This document shows, in pieces, positions 52,668 through 59,364 of a stretch of 59,364 bases of DNA. Origin of the DNA: an uncultured Limosilactobacillus sp. (GTDB taxonomy: Bacteria; Bacillota; Bacilli; Lactobacillales; Lactobacillaceae); the NCBI GenBank assembly GCA_944327195.1, contig CALVGV010000007.1, positions 1 through 59,364 on the forward strand, read 5' to 3'. The notes beneath the pieces are model-generated. The model made no database searches. It saw only the letters and a list, made by a program, of their open reading frames with translations, and was not told the DNA's origin. Each line of letters starts with the position of its first letter. Positions within the stretch are counted from its first letter, which is position 1. The position numbers were made by a program, and so were the translations under genes.

Positions 52668-55088
52668 ATGGGATACGATCACTTAGACATCGAAAAGAAA
52701 TGGCAGAAGTACTGGAAGAAGAATAAGACCTTTAAGGCGACGATCAAGCCGGGGCAAAAGAAGTACTACGCCCTCGACATGTTCCCCTACCCGTCCGGCC
52801 AGGGGCTGCACGTTGGCCACCCCGAAGGGTACACCGCCACCGACGCGATGGCCCGCTTCAAGCGGATGCAGGGCTACAACGTTCTGCACCCGATGGGCTT
52901 TGACGCCTTTGGGTTGCCGGCCGAGCAGTATGCCTTAAAGACCGGCCACAACCCAAAGGGCTTCACCAACCAAAACATCGACCACTTCCGCGACCAGATC
53001 CAGTCGCTGGGCTTCTCCTACGACTGGGACCGCGAAGTCAACACCACCGACCCGAACTATTACAAGTGGACCCAGTGGATCTTCGAGCAGCTCTACAAGA
53101 AGGGGCTGGCCTACGAGGACGAGATCATGGTCAACTGGGCACCGGACTTCATGGGCGGGACCGTCGTTGCCAACGAAGAGGTGGTCGACGGCAAGACCGA
53201 ACGCGGGGGCTACCCGGTTTACCGCAAGCCGATGCGCCAGTGGGTGTTGAAGATCACCGCCTACGCCGACCGGCTGATTGACGACCTTGACCTGGTCGAC
53301 TGGCCGGAAAGCGTCAAGGAAATGCAGCGCAACTGGATCGGCCGCTCGGTTGGGGCTTCGGTCAAGTTCAAGGTGGCCGGCCACGACGACAAGGAGATCG
53401 AGGTCTTCACCACCCGTTGCGACACCCTCTTCGGCGCCGCCTACGTTACCCTGGCACCGGAGCTCGACCTGGTCAACGAAATCGTGACCGACGAGCAAAA
53501 GGCCGCCGTCAAGGCCTACCAGGAGGCAACCGAGCGCCGGTCTGACCTCGAACGGACCGACCTCAACAAGGACAAGACCGGGGTCTTCACCGGGGCCTAC
53601 GCCATCAACCCGGTCAACGGCAAGAAGCTGCCGATCTGGATTTCCGACTACGTGCTGGCTTCCTACGGGACCGGGGCGGTGATGGCCGTGCCGGCCCACG
53701 ACCAACGCGACTGGGACTTCGCCAAGAAGTTTGACCTGCCGATGACCCGGGTGGTCGAAGGCGGCGACATCGAGGAAGAGGCCTACGCCGGCGACGGTGC
53801 CCACGTCAACTCCGACTTCCTCGACGGCCTCAACATCGAGCAGGCCAAGGAAAAGATGGTTGCCTGGCTGGAAGAACACAATGCCGGGGCCAAGAAGGTC
53901 AACTACCGCCTGCGCGACTGGATCTTCTCCCGCCAACGCTACTGGGGGGAACCGATCCCGGTCATCCACTGGGACGACGGCACGACCTCGCTCGTGCCGG
54001 AAGACCAACTGCCGCTGACCCTGCCGGACACCGACGAAATCAAGCCGTCCGGGACCGGGGAAAGCCCGCTGGCCAACATTGAGGACTGGGTCAACGTCTA
54101 CGACGAAAACGGCCGCCACGGTCTGCGTGACACCAACACGATGCCGCAGTGGGCCGGGTCGTCCTGGTACTGGCTGCGCTACACCGACCCGGACAACGCC
54201 GACAGCTTCGCCGGCAAGGAGGCGCTCGACTACTGGTCCCCGGTTGACCTCTACGTCGGCGGGGCCGAACACGCCGTCCTTCACCTCCTCTACGCCCGCT
54301 TCTGGCACAAGTTCCTCTACGACCTCGGCCTAGTGCCGACGCCGGAACCGTTCATGAAGTTGGTCAACCAGGGGATGATCCTCGGGTCTAACCACGAAAA
54401 GATGTCCAAGTCGAAGGGCAACGTGGTTAACCCGGACGACATCGTGGAAGAATACGGGGCCGACACCCTGCGCCTCTACGAAATGTTCATGGGCCCGCTG
54501 GAAGAAAGCGTGCCGTGGGACGAAAAGGGCCTCCACGGGGCCAACAAGTGGCTCCACCGGGTATGGCGGCTCTTGATTGACGACAACAACCACCTCCGCG
54601 ACCGGGTCTCGACGATCAACGACGGCAAGCTGGACAAGGTTTACAACCAGACGGTCAAGAAGGTCACCGACGACTACGAGCGCCTTCACTTCAACACCGC
54701 CATCTCCCAGCTGATGGTCTTCGTCAACGAGGCCTACAAGGCCGACGACCTGCCGGTGGAATACATGCAGGGGCTGGTCAAGATGCTGTCGCCGATCGCG
54801 CCGCACCTGGCCGAAGAACTCTGGGAAAAGCTCGGTGGTACCAGCACGATCACCTACGAGGATTGGCCGACCTACGACGAAAGCAAGCTGGTTGAGGCCA
54901 ACGTCGAGATGATCGTCCAGGTTAACGGAAAGGTGCGTGCCAAGCTGACCCTGCCGAAGGACGTTGCCAAGGACGAGGCCGAAAAGGCGGCCCTGGCCGA
55001 CGAGCACGTGCAATCCTTCACTGATGGCAAGGAGATCAAGAAGGTCATCGTGATCCCGAACAAGATCATCAACATCGTGGCCAAGTAG
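52668..55088 (+). CDS. leuS: Leucyl-tRNA synthetase
   Basis: Class I synthetase charging tRNA-Leu, 806 aa. The HIGH-type motif is HVGHPEG within [22 protein letters not shown]; the CP1 editing domain covers about 220-410 ([33 protein letters not shown]); the KMSKS loop is [14 protein letters not shown]; a C-terminal anticodon-binding domain follows. SD AAGGAGGAT before ATG 52668; longer in-frame ORF starts lie in the T-box. Followed by a terminator. Confidence 0.99.
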   Translation: MGYDHLDIEKKWQKYWKKNKTFKATIKPGQKKYYALDMFPYPSGQGLHVGHPEGYTATDAMARFKRMQGYNVLHPMGFDAFGLPAEQYALKTGHNPKGFTNQNIDHFRDQIQSLGFSYDWDREVNTTDPNYYKWTQWIFEQLYKKGLAYEDEIMVNWAPDFMGGTVVANEEVVDGKTERGGYPVYRKPMRQWVLKITAYADRLIDDLDLVDWPESVKEMQRNWIGRSVGASVKFKVAGHDDKEIEVFTTRCDTLFGAAYVTLAPELDLVNEIVTDEQKAAVKAYQEATERRSDLERTDLNKDKTGVFTGAYAINPVNGKKLPIWISDYVLASYGTGAVMAVPAHDQRDWDFAKKFDLPMTRVVEGGDIEEEAYAGDGAHVNSDFLDGLNIEQAKEKMVAWLEEHNAGAKKVNYRLRDWIFSRQRYWGEPIPVIHWDDGTTSLVPEDQLPLTLPDTDEIKPSGTGESPLANIEDWVNVYDENGRHGLRDTNTMPQWAGSSWYWLRYTDPDNADSFAGKEALDYWSPVDLYVGGAEHAVLHLLYARFWHKFLYDLGLVPTPEPFMKLVNQGMILGSNHEKMSKSKGNVVNPDDIVEEYGADTLRLYEMFMGPLEESVPWDEKGLHGANKWLHRVWRLLIDDNNHLRDRVSTINDGKLDKVYNQTVKKVTDDYERLHFNTAISQLMVFVNEAYKADDLPVEYMQGLVKMLSPIAPHLAEELWEKLGGTSTITYEDWPTYDESKLVEANVEMIVQVNGKVRAKLTLPKDVAKDEAEKAALADEHVQSFTDGKEIKKVIVIPNKIINIVAK

Positions 55089-55103
55089 GTAATTTTAAAA
55101 CTA

Positions 55104-55142
55104 GCGCAGGGGTTGAAGGGAGCTTCAATCCCTGTTCTTGTA
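55104..55142 (+). terminator. leuS terminator
   Basis: GCAGGG-TTGAAG, GGAG, CTTCAA-CCCTG(T), TTCTTG: stem of about 11 bp with one bulge, weak T-tract. Confidence 0.7.
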
Positions 55143-55165
55143 TCTAGCGAGCAAAGGAGAAAACG

Positions 55166-55438
55166 ATGGAACACAGCCTCGTATCCTACCCGGTGATTAT
55201 TTCCCGGGAAAAGGAGCAAACCCGGATTCACTTTCCCGACCTGCCGGCGGCCGACGTGGTTGACGCCAACGAGTACCAGGCCCGCCTCCGCGCCCAGATC
55301 GGCCTGGCGATCGTGATCATCGACCTCGAGAGTCACCACGAACCGGTGCCGGCGCCCAGCGACCCGGCGACCCTGGCGGCCAAGCTCAAGGCGGGGGAGC
55401 AGATCGACCTGGTCACCACCGACCTCGACGAATATTAA
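55166..55438 (+). CDS. HicB-like small protein (solitary)
   Basis: A 90-aa acidic protein whose first half (YPVIISREKEQTRIHFPDLPAADVVDANEYQARLRAQIGLAIVI) follows the HicB antitoxin RNase-H-like pattern: YP-v, a strand, FPDL, then a helix rich in Ala. The C-terminus is acidic with no DNA-binding ribbon-helix-helix or HTH, and no HicA toxin gene is next to it. It may be a solitary partial-HicB-fold protein with a different job. SD GCAAAGGAGAA. Similar lone proteins are common in lactobacilli (recollection). Confidence 0.7.
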   Translation: MEHSLVSYPVIISREKEQTRIHFPDLPAADVVDANEYQARLRAQIGLAIVIIDLESHHEPVPAPSDPATLAAKLKAGEQIDLVTTDLDEY

Positions 55439-55465
55439 ATTCTGGTCAAAAAAAGCAAAATTAAA

Positions 55466-55507
55466 TTGCACGGGCGCAACAATCGGAATAAAATGTTTAA
55501 GTTAAAC
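55466..55507 (+). promoter_or_regulatory. Promoter and palindrome before the murJ-like gene
   Basis: -35 TTGCAC (55466-55471), 17 bp, -10 TAAAAT (55489-55494). The 13-bp palindrome GTTTAA-G-TTAAAC (55495-55507) immediately follows, covering the start site: a possible operator. Confidence 0.65.
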
Positions 55508-55532
55508 TAACGAAAAGAGGTCTCAAGGGAGC

Positions 55533-57158
55533 ATGGGAGCGGAAAAGAAAACTGGTGGCGACGCCCAGGCAAAGATGTTGAGCGGGTCGGCCTGGATGAC
55601 GGCGGGGTCAATCACCTCGCGGATCCTCGGCGCGATCTACATTATCCCCTGGACGACCTGGCTGGGGTCCTACAGCACCCAGGCCAACGCCCTGTACGCT
55701 CAGGGGTATAACATCTACAACCTCTTCCTGACGATTGCCACCGCCGGCCTGCCCTCGGCGATTTCAAAGCTGGTGGCCCATTACAACGGCCTCGAGGAAT
55801 ACGAGGTCAGCCGCCGCCTCTACCGGTCGGGGATGTACGTTTCGCTGGCGATGGGGGTCATCTGCGCCACGGTAATGTTCTTCGGCGCCAACCTCTTCAA
55901 CAACGGGGACGCCAACGTCACCCCGGTCATCCGCTCGCTCGCCTGGGCGGTGCTGGTGATCCCGGCCCTGGCGGTCACCCGTGGTTACTTGCAGGGTTAT
56001 AACTGGATGGCGCCCTCGGCGATGTCGCAGTTCTTTGAGCAGCTCTTCCGCGTGATCTACATGCTGGCGGCCACCTACCTGATCATGAAGATGCATCCGA
56101 CCCACTGGGTAGCGGCGGTCACCCAATCGACCTTCGCCGCCTTCATCGGGGCGGTGGCGGCCATCCTGATCCTCGGCTGGGCGCTGATCAAGCGGACCCG
56201 CCAGCTCCGCGAACCGGGGCTGGAAAGTGCGGACCGGGTGCAAACCGGCCGGCTGATCTTCAAGGTGATCTACCAGGCAATCCCCTTCATCGTGATCGAA
56301 TCGGGGATCGCCATCTTCCAGCTGATCGACCAGTACTCCTTTAAGCGGATCATGACGATGATGGGCGGCTACACCAGCTACGAAATCAACACCGTCTACG
56401 CCCTCTTCGCCTTCAACGCCAACAAGCTCTACATGATCGTGATCTCGCTGGCCTCGGCGATGGCGGCAACGGCGATCCCGCTGCTGTCGATGGCCCGCGC
56501 CCGCGGCGACGTCAGGAGCATGCGCAAGCAGATCGAAAACGGCCTGATGCTCTTCTACTTCATCATGATTCCGGCCGCGATGGGCTTGGCGGCGGTCGGT
56601 CAGCAGGTCTACACCGTCTTCTACCGCTACAACGCCGCCGGGGTGACGATCCTCGAGTTCGCCGCCTTCATGTCGATTCCGTACGGGATGTACACCGTCG
56701 GTGCGGCGATGATGCAGGGGCTGTCGGAAAGCAAGAAGATGATGACCTACCTCGGGATCGGGGTGGTGCTCAAGCTGATTCTCCAGGTGCCGGCGGTGAT
56801 CTTCCTCAAGGGGATGGGGCCGCTCTTGGCCACCGGGATCGCGATGCTGATCGTCTTCTACCTGATCATCCACTCCTTTAACATGGAGTTTGGCCTCCGC
56901 TTCCACCAGATGGCACGGCCGACCAATCAGATCCTGGCCTACTCGGTGGTGATGTTCATCGCCGTCAAGTTGGTAATGGTGGGCTTGGGGCTCTTCATTG
57001 ACCCCCACGGCCGCTACACTGCCTTCTTCGTCTTGATCATCGGCGTGGCCCTCGGGGCGGCCATCTTCGGCTACCTGGCCCTGCGCAACGAGCTGGTCGA
57101 CACGATCATGGGCCCGGCCCGCGCCGACGCCCTGCGGCGGAAGTTCCACTTGAACTAA
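55533..57158 (+). CDS. MATE/MOP-type lipid II flippase (YtgP/MurJ family)
   Basis: Polytopic membrane transporter of 541 aa with about 14 TM helices. LSGSAWMTAGSITSRILGAIYIIPW is the family N-terminus. Other conserved blocks: ATAGLPSAISKLVAHYNGL, ALAVTRGYLQGYNWMAPSAMSQFFEQLFRVIYML and IGVVLKLILQVPAVIFL. In Firmicutes this family (B. subtilis YtgP) moves lipid II across the membrane as the MurJ-type flippase; related SpoVB proteins act in sporulation. The leuS neighbourhood is common for ytgP. SD AGAGGTCTCAAGGGAGC. Confidence 0.9.
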   Translation: MGAEKKTGGDAQAKMLSGSAWMTAGSITSRILGAIYIIPWTTWLGSYSTQANALYAQGYNIYNLFLTIATAGLPSAISKLVAHYNGLEEYEVSRRLYRSGMYVSLAMGVICATVMFFGANLFNNGDANVTPVIRSLAWAVLVIPALAVTRGYLQGYNWMAPSAMSQFFEQLFRVIYMLAATYLIMKMHPTHWVAAVTQSTFAAFIGAVAAILILGWALIKRTRQLREPGLESADRVQTGRLIFKVIYQAIPFIVIESGIAIFQLIDQYSFKRIMTMMGGYTSYEINTVYALFAFNANKLYMIVISLASAMAATAIPLLSMARARGDVRSMRKQIENGLMLFYFIMIPAAMGLAAVGQQVYTVFYRYNAAGVTILEFAAFMSIPYGMYTVGAAMMQGLSESKKMMTYLGIGVVLKLILQVPAVIFLKGMGPLLATGIAMLIVFYLIIHSFNMEFGLRFHQMARPTNQILAYSVVMFIAVKLVMVGLGLFIDPHGRYTAFFVLIIGVALGAAIFGYLALRNELVDTIMGPARADALRRKFHLN

Positions 57159-57173
57159 GATTGATTGCGAGGA

Positions 57174-57205
57174 GCACCTTCCCGGATTGGGGAGGTGCTT
57201 TTTGC
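57174..57205 (+). terminator. Terminator of the murJ-like gene
   Basis: AGCACCT-CCC, GGATT, GGG-AGGTGCT, T5. Confidence 0.88.
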
Positions 57206-57266
57206 TGGGCTTGACTTGCCACTGTCTCGGGGAGATTCTTGAGGAGAAATTGAAGGAGGGACACCA

Positions 57267-57665
57267 ATGAGAAAATCTTTCGAAGGCCGGCTGGCGGAAG
57301 CGCGGAAGAAGGCAATCGCGCAAAAGGAGCAGGTCGACTGCTACGGCTTCATCAAGTCCCTGCTGGAACTGGGGGTCGGAGCGTGCACGATCGTCGACCT
57401 CCTGGTACGAAACCTGGGCCTCAGCGAGCAGGTCGCCTGGGGCTATTTCCGCGATTTTAGTGCGCAAGCGGAAGCGGGGGTGGAGAACCTACGCGCCGTC
57501 CTTTCTCCGGAAGAGATTGACCACCAGGCCGGGGTAAAGCTTGCGGAAAGGCTGCTGAAGCTTGGCTACGAGTCTGATCAAATCATTCCGGAAATCATGG
57601 ACCGCCTGGGGGTTGATGAGGAAGCGGCGGAGGATTGCTACGAGGAGGCAGAGGCGGAATACTAG
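57267..57665 (+). CDS. Helical protein of unknown function, 132 aa
   Basis: Soluble acidic helical protein I do not recognise. Two similar halves may exist: VDCYGFIKSLLELGVGACTIVDLLVRNLGLSEQVAWGYF and GVKLAERLLKLGYESDQIIPEIMDRLGVDEEAAEDCY. Both show a L-x-LG/GY...I...L-GL/V-(S/D)E-x-A pattern, like repeated small helical DNA- or protein-binding bundles. SD TTGAAGGAGGGAC before ATG, and coding-like codon use. Monocistronic. An internal duplication is inferred by eye. No function proposed. Confidence 0.75.
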   Translation: MRKSFEGRLAEARKKAIAQKEQVDCYGFIKSLLELGVGACTIVDLLVRNLGLSEQVAWGYFRDFSAQAEAGVENLRAVLSPEEIDHQAGVKLAERLLKLGYESDQIIPEIMDRLGVDEEAAEDCYEEAEAEY

Positions 57666-57667
57666 CG

Positions 57668-57708
57668 AAAATTCCCGGCCAACCAAGGTGGTGGTTGACC
57701 GGGAATTA
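57668..57708. terminator. Bidirectional terminator after the 132-aa gene
   Basis: AATTCCCGG-CAACCA, loop, TGGTTG-CCGGGAATT; flanked by a possible gene remnant on the minus strand. Confidence 0.8.
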
Positions 57709-57794
57709 TTAGTTTCTAAACAGGGGTAGGTCGCCCATCAGGTCCGCCAGTTGCTGGGCGCTTCTGCGGTGACTAACGGCTTTGCGGAAGAGGG
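57709..57794 (-). pseudogene. Possible C-terminal gene remnant
   Basis: On the minus strand an open stretch of about 27 codons with coding-like composition (SLFRKAVSHRRSAQQLADLM, then GDLPLFRN) ends in TAA directly beside the bidirectional terminator. It is preceded in frame by a stop. There is no start or SD. It looks like the 3' end of a lost gene that once converged on the 132-aa gene. Could also be chance. Confidence 0.3.
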
Positions 57795-57809
57795 ATTAGC
57801 TGATAAAAT
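57782..57809 (+). promoter_or_regulatory. Promoter of the 63-aa membrane protein
   Basis: -35 TTGCGG (57782-57787), 16 bp, -10 TAAAAT (57804-57809). Confidence 0.55.
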
Positions 57810-57875
57810 GGTTGATGAGAAGACCCGGTACTTTGAATGCCGGGCACGAAGATCATTAGGGGAGGGGGAGCGCGG

Positions 57876-58067
57876 ATGCTAACCGCAGCAGAATTCTTGG
57901 GGAACACCATCTTGGCGGGGTGGCTTGGGACCTACGTATACCGTCACCGCCACGATAAGCTGAAGGGGGCCGCCGTTCGCTACTACAGAGTGACTAAGTG
58001 GGCCCTTGTGGCCGGAATTATTCTTTGGGCGAGCTACTTTGGCCTCCTGCTTTATTGGGGATGGTAG
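57876..58067 (+). CDS. 63-aa two-TM membrane protein, unknown
   Basis: Begins MLTAAEFLGNTILAGWLGTY, then a basic loop VYRHRHDKLKGAAVRYYR, then a second TM WALVAGIILWASYFGLLLYW ending GW. SD GGGGAGGGGGAG lies ahead of ATG 57876. The positive loop predicts both termini outside. It has its own promoter and a downstream terminator. No family recognised. Confidence 0.7.
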   Translation: MLTAAEFLGNTILAGWLGTYVYRHRHDKLKGAAVRYYRVTKWALVAGIILWASYFGLLLYWGW

Positions 58068-58095
58068 GGAGCACCCTGACTTTTGCCAAAGTTAA

Positions 58096-58141
58096 TTAAA
58101 CTAGCCGTTTTGGGAAAAGTGTTTCCTAAGCGGCTTTTTTC
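58096..58141 (+). terminator. Terminator of the 63-aa gene
   Basis: AGCCG-TTTTGGGAAA, AGTG, TTTCCTAAG-CGGCT, T6; the middle pairing is imperfect. Confidence 0.7.
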
Positions 58142-58154
58142 GTTCGAAAAGTGG

Positions 58155-58183
58155 TTTCCACCAGTTAAAGTAAGCGCTATCAT
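58155..58183 (+). promoter_or_regulatory. Promoter with overlapping cre-like site for the acetoin reductase
   Basis: -35 TTTCCA (58155-58160), 17 bp, -10 TATCAT (58178-58183). AGTAAGCGCTATCA (58169-58182) matches the CcpA cre core TGNAANCGNWNNCA except for its first base and covers the -10. Carbon catabolite repression is expected. Confidence 0.65.
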
Positions 58184-58222
58184 GAAGGCGAAGCAAGCAA
58201 AATCAGGAAAGGAAGTCTTAAG

Positions 58223-58984
58223 ATGGCAAAAGTGGCAATGGTAACTGGGGCCGGCCAGGGGATCGGCGAGGCGATCGCCAAGCGGCTGGCAAGAGACGGC
58301 TTTCAGGTGGCGGTGGCCGACCTGAAGGCGGACCAGGCCCAACGAGTGGCGGACGAAATCAGTCAGGCCGGCGGGGCGGCCCTGCCGATCACGGTGGACG
58401 TCGCCGACCGGGAGGCAATATTTGCGGCCGTCCGGCAGACGGCGTCCCACTTCGGCGGCTTCGACCTCCTGGTCAACAACGCCGGCCTCGGCCCGGTGAC
58501 CCGGATCGACGACGTCACCCCGGAGCTCTTCGACCAAGTAATGCGGGTCAACGTTGCCGGGGACATGTGGGGGATCCAGGCGGCCAAGGAGCAGTTCGAA
58601 AAGAAGGTGCGCCACGGCAAGGAAGTGGTGGGTAAGATCATCAACGCCACCTCCCAGGCCGGCGTCCGCGGCAACTTGAACGAGTTGCTGTACTCGAGCA
58701 CCAAGTTTGCCGTTCGCGGCCTGACCCAGGTGGCGGCCCGCGACCTCGGCCCGGCCGGGATCACGGTCAACTGCTACGCCCCGGGGATCGTCGACACGCC
58801 GATGATGCGTAAGCTCGCCGTCGACCAGGGACGGACGATGGAGAGCTACGAGCCGCTGATCAGCGTCCGCAAGATCACGGATCCGGAAGAAATCGCCGGG
58901 GTGGTCTCCTTCCTCGCCTCCGAGAAGGCCGATTGCATCAACGGCCAGACGATTCTGTGCGACGGGGGGATGCAGTTCGAGTGA
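58223..58984 (+). CDS. Short-chain dehydrogenase: diacetyl/acetoin reductase (2,3-butanediol dehydrogenase type)
   Basis: NAD(H)-dependent SDR of 253 aa. Cofactor motif TGAGQGIGEAIA, NNAGLG, catalytic Ser in INATSQAG, Y-S-S-T-K (tetrad Tyr/Lys), and NCYAPGIVDTPMM. Asp in VADLKADQ at the end of beta-2 indicates NAD preference. The sequence, including GQTILCDGGM, is that of acetoin reductase / meso-2,3-butanediol dehydrogenase, which reduces diacetyl to acetoin to butanediol as an electron sink. SD AGGAAAGGAAG. Monocistronic, with a cre-like site. Confidence 0.9.
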   Translation: MAKVAMVTGAGQGIGEAIAKRLARDGFQVAVADLKADQAQRVADEISQAGGAALPITVDVADREAIFAAVRQTASHFGGFDLLVNNAGLGPVTRIDDVTPELFDQVMRVNVAGDMWGIQAAKEQFEKKVRHGKEVVGKIINATSQAGVRGNLNELLYSSTKFAVRGLTQVAARDLGPAGITVNCYAPGIVDTPMMRKLAVDQGRTMESYEPLISVRKITDPEEIAGVVSFLASEKADCINGQTILCDGGMQFE

Positions 58985-59033
58985 TTCTTACTCGGTTAAG
59001 GGTAAGTTAGATGGGTGGAAAAGGATAAAGTTA

Positions 59034-59089
59034 GTAAAGCGTTTCCATACGTTTTATTTTTTGATAGAATTAAAGCAAAATGTGATAAA
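59034..59089 (+). promoter_or_regulatory. cre-like site and promoter before the last ORF
   Basis: GTAAAGCGTTTCCA (59034-59047; reverse reading TGGAAACGCTTTAC) fits the cre core with two mismatches. -35 TTGATA (59061-59066), 17 bp, -10 GATAAA (59084-59089) lie just downstream. Confidence 0.5.
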
Positions 59090-59121
59090 ACCGTTTTACT
59101 ATGAAGTGTTTTGGGGGAGAC

Positions 59122-59292
59122 ATGGGGGAAGTTTTAACTTTAACGCGTGATCGTCGAAATAAAATGTTAGCGCAACTAAGTCAAGAGCAAGTAGATGCGT
59201 TGAGAACGTATATGACGTATTGCGTAAGATCAATTTTTCATACTAATAACTATTTGATTGATACTGATTGGGACCTTATTGGTATAGAATAG
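59122..59292 (+). CDS. Small protein of unknown function, AT-richer than the window
   Basis: A 56-aa protein beginning MGEVLTLTRDRRNKM with LAQLSQEQVDALRTYMTYCV and a C-terminal IDTDWDLIGIE. Start 59122 is chosen after GGGGGAGAC, though the spacing is short; ATG 59101 is an alternative. Codon use (TTA, ATA, AAT) is clearly more AT-rich than in neighbouring genes, suggesting recent acquisition. Not recognised. A hairpin GAAATAG/CTATTTC follows at 59,304-59,322 near the window end. Confidence 0.5.
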   Translation: MGEVLTLTRDRRNKMLAQLSQEQVDALRTYMTYCVRSIFHTNNYLIDTDWDLIGIE

Positions 59293-59364
59293 ACCTCCGC
59301 GGAAATAGATAGCCTATTTCTAGCAGTTCTCGAAATTATAAATCCCACAGATCAAACTAAAGCG

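Noticed and set aside
55166-55438. HicAB toxin-antitoxin system
   Set aside because: Only a HicB-like fold is present; no HicA dsRBD-like toxin ORF lies on either side and the HicB-like protein lacks a DNA-binding domain.
55764-57467. 567-codon antisense ORF over the murJ-like gene
   Set aside because: His/Arg/Asp/Gly-rich shadow of a membrane-protein gene; it crosses a terminator and the next gene start.

Overview
This window reads as chromosomal DNA of a GC-rich lactobacillus, most likely Limosilactobacillus fermentum or a close relative. The basis is the gene order (atp operon, DUF1146, MurA-like, mbl, yidD, DUF2969, rodA), strong G/C at third codon positions, an SMK-box before metK as in Lactobacillales, a D-alanine ligase with the Phe found in D-lactate-making (vancomycin-insensitive) species, and many TTG/GTG starts behind strong Shine-Dalgarno sites. 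I see no rRNA, tRNA, IS element, prophage or CRISPR array.

Layout. 1-5.3 kb: a LysM/Apf-type cell-wall protein, a CtsR-controlled Hsp20, a TetR regulator, PerR with a small translationally coupled partner, an MFS exporter divergent from perR, and DNA-3-methyladenine glycosylase. 5.3-16.3 kb: metK under an SMK (SAM-III) riboswitch, a Cof phosphatase, a PAP2 phosphatase, a GcvH-like protein without its lipoyl-lysine joined to a DUF2785-like protein, ddl, a PlcR-type regulator, a VOC protein, a YczE/YitT-like membrane protein, a pyridoxal/hydroxymethylpyrimidine kinase, DUF1304 and rpsD. 16.5-22.7 kb: ezrA, a cysteine desulfurase plus thiI (tRNA 4-thiouridine), a 25-residue membrane peptide gene and an LCP wall-polymer ligase. 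22.8-29.7 kb: MarR plus a heterodimeric ABC exporter, MarR plus GNAT, a serine hydrolase and a DUF1440 protein. 29.6-36.6 kb: murT-gatD (lipid II amidation) on the minus strand, then tdk-prfA-prmC-tsaC(sua5) and upp. 36.8-40.2 kb: a YibE/F pair and a uracil permease behind a PyrR-type attenuator. 40.6-52.4 kb: atpBEFHAGDC, DUF1146, a MurA-like protein, mbl, yidD, DUF2969, rodA and an endonuclease III-like glycosylase. 52.4-59.4 kb: T-box-leuS, a HicB-like protein, a YtgP/MurJ flippase, two orphans, an acetoin/diacetyl reductase under a cre-like site, and a small AT-richer ORF at the edge.

Themes. Cell envelope and shape dominate (Apf, PAP2, ddl, EzrA, LCP, MurT/GatD, MurA-like, Mbl, RodA, MurJ). 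Pyrimidine salvage (tdk, upp, uracil permease) and translation (prfA, prmC, tsaC, leuS, rpsD, thiI) form secondary clusters. RNA-level control is unusually well represented: SMK box, PyrR attenuator, T-box and a probable rpsD leader.

Most unusual observations: (i) a roughly 120-bp structured element present twice in opposite orientations (20.85 and 36.62 kb), whose stems keep pairing through coordinated base changes; (ii) a MurA-fold protein that has lost every catalytic residue I can align; (iii) a GcvH-fold protein whose lipoyl-lysine is His; (iv) a monocistronic 25-aa membrane peptide with its own promoter and terminator; (v) a PlcR-type regulator preceded by AT-rich DNA holding three copies of a 10-mer and a hydrophobic 19-codon ORF.
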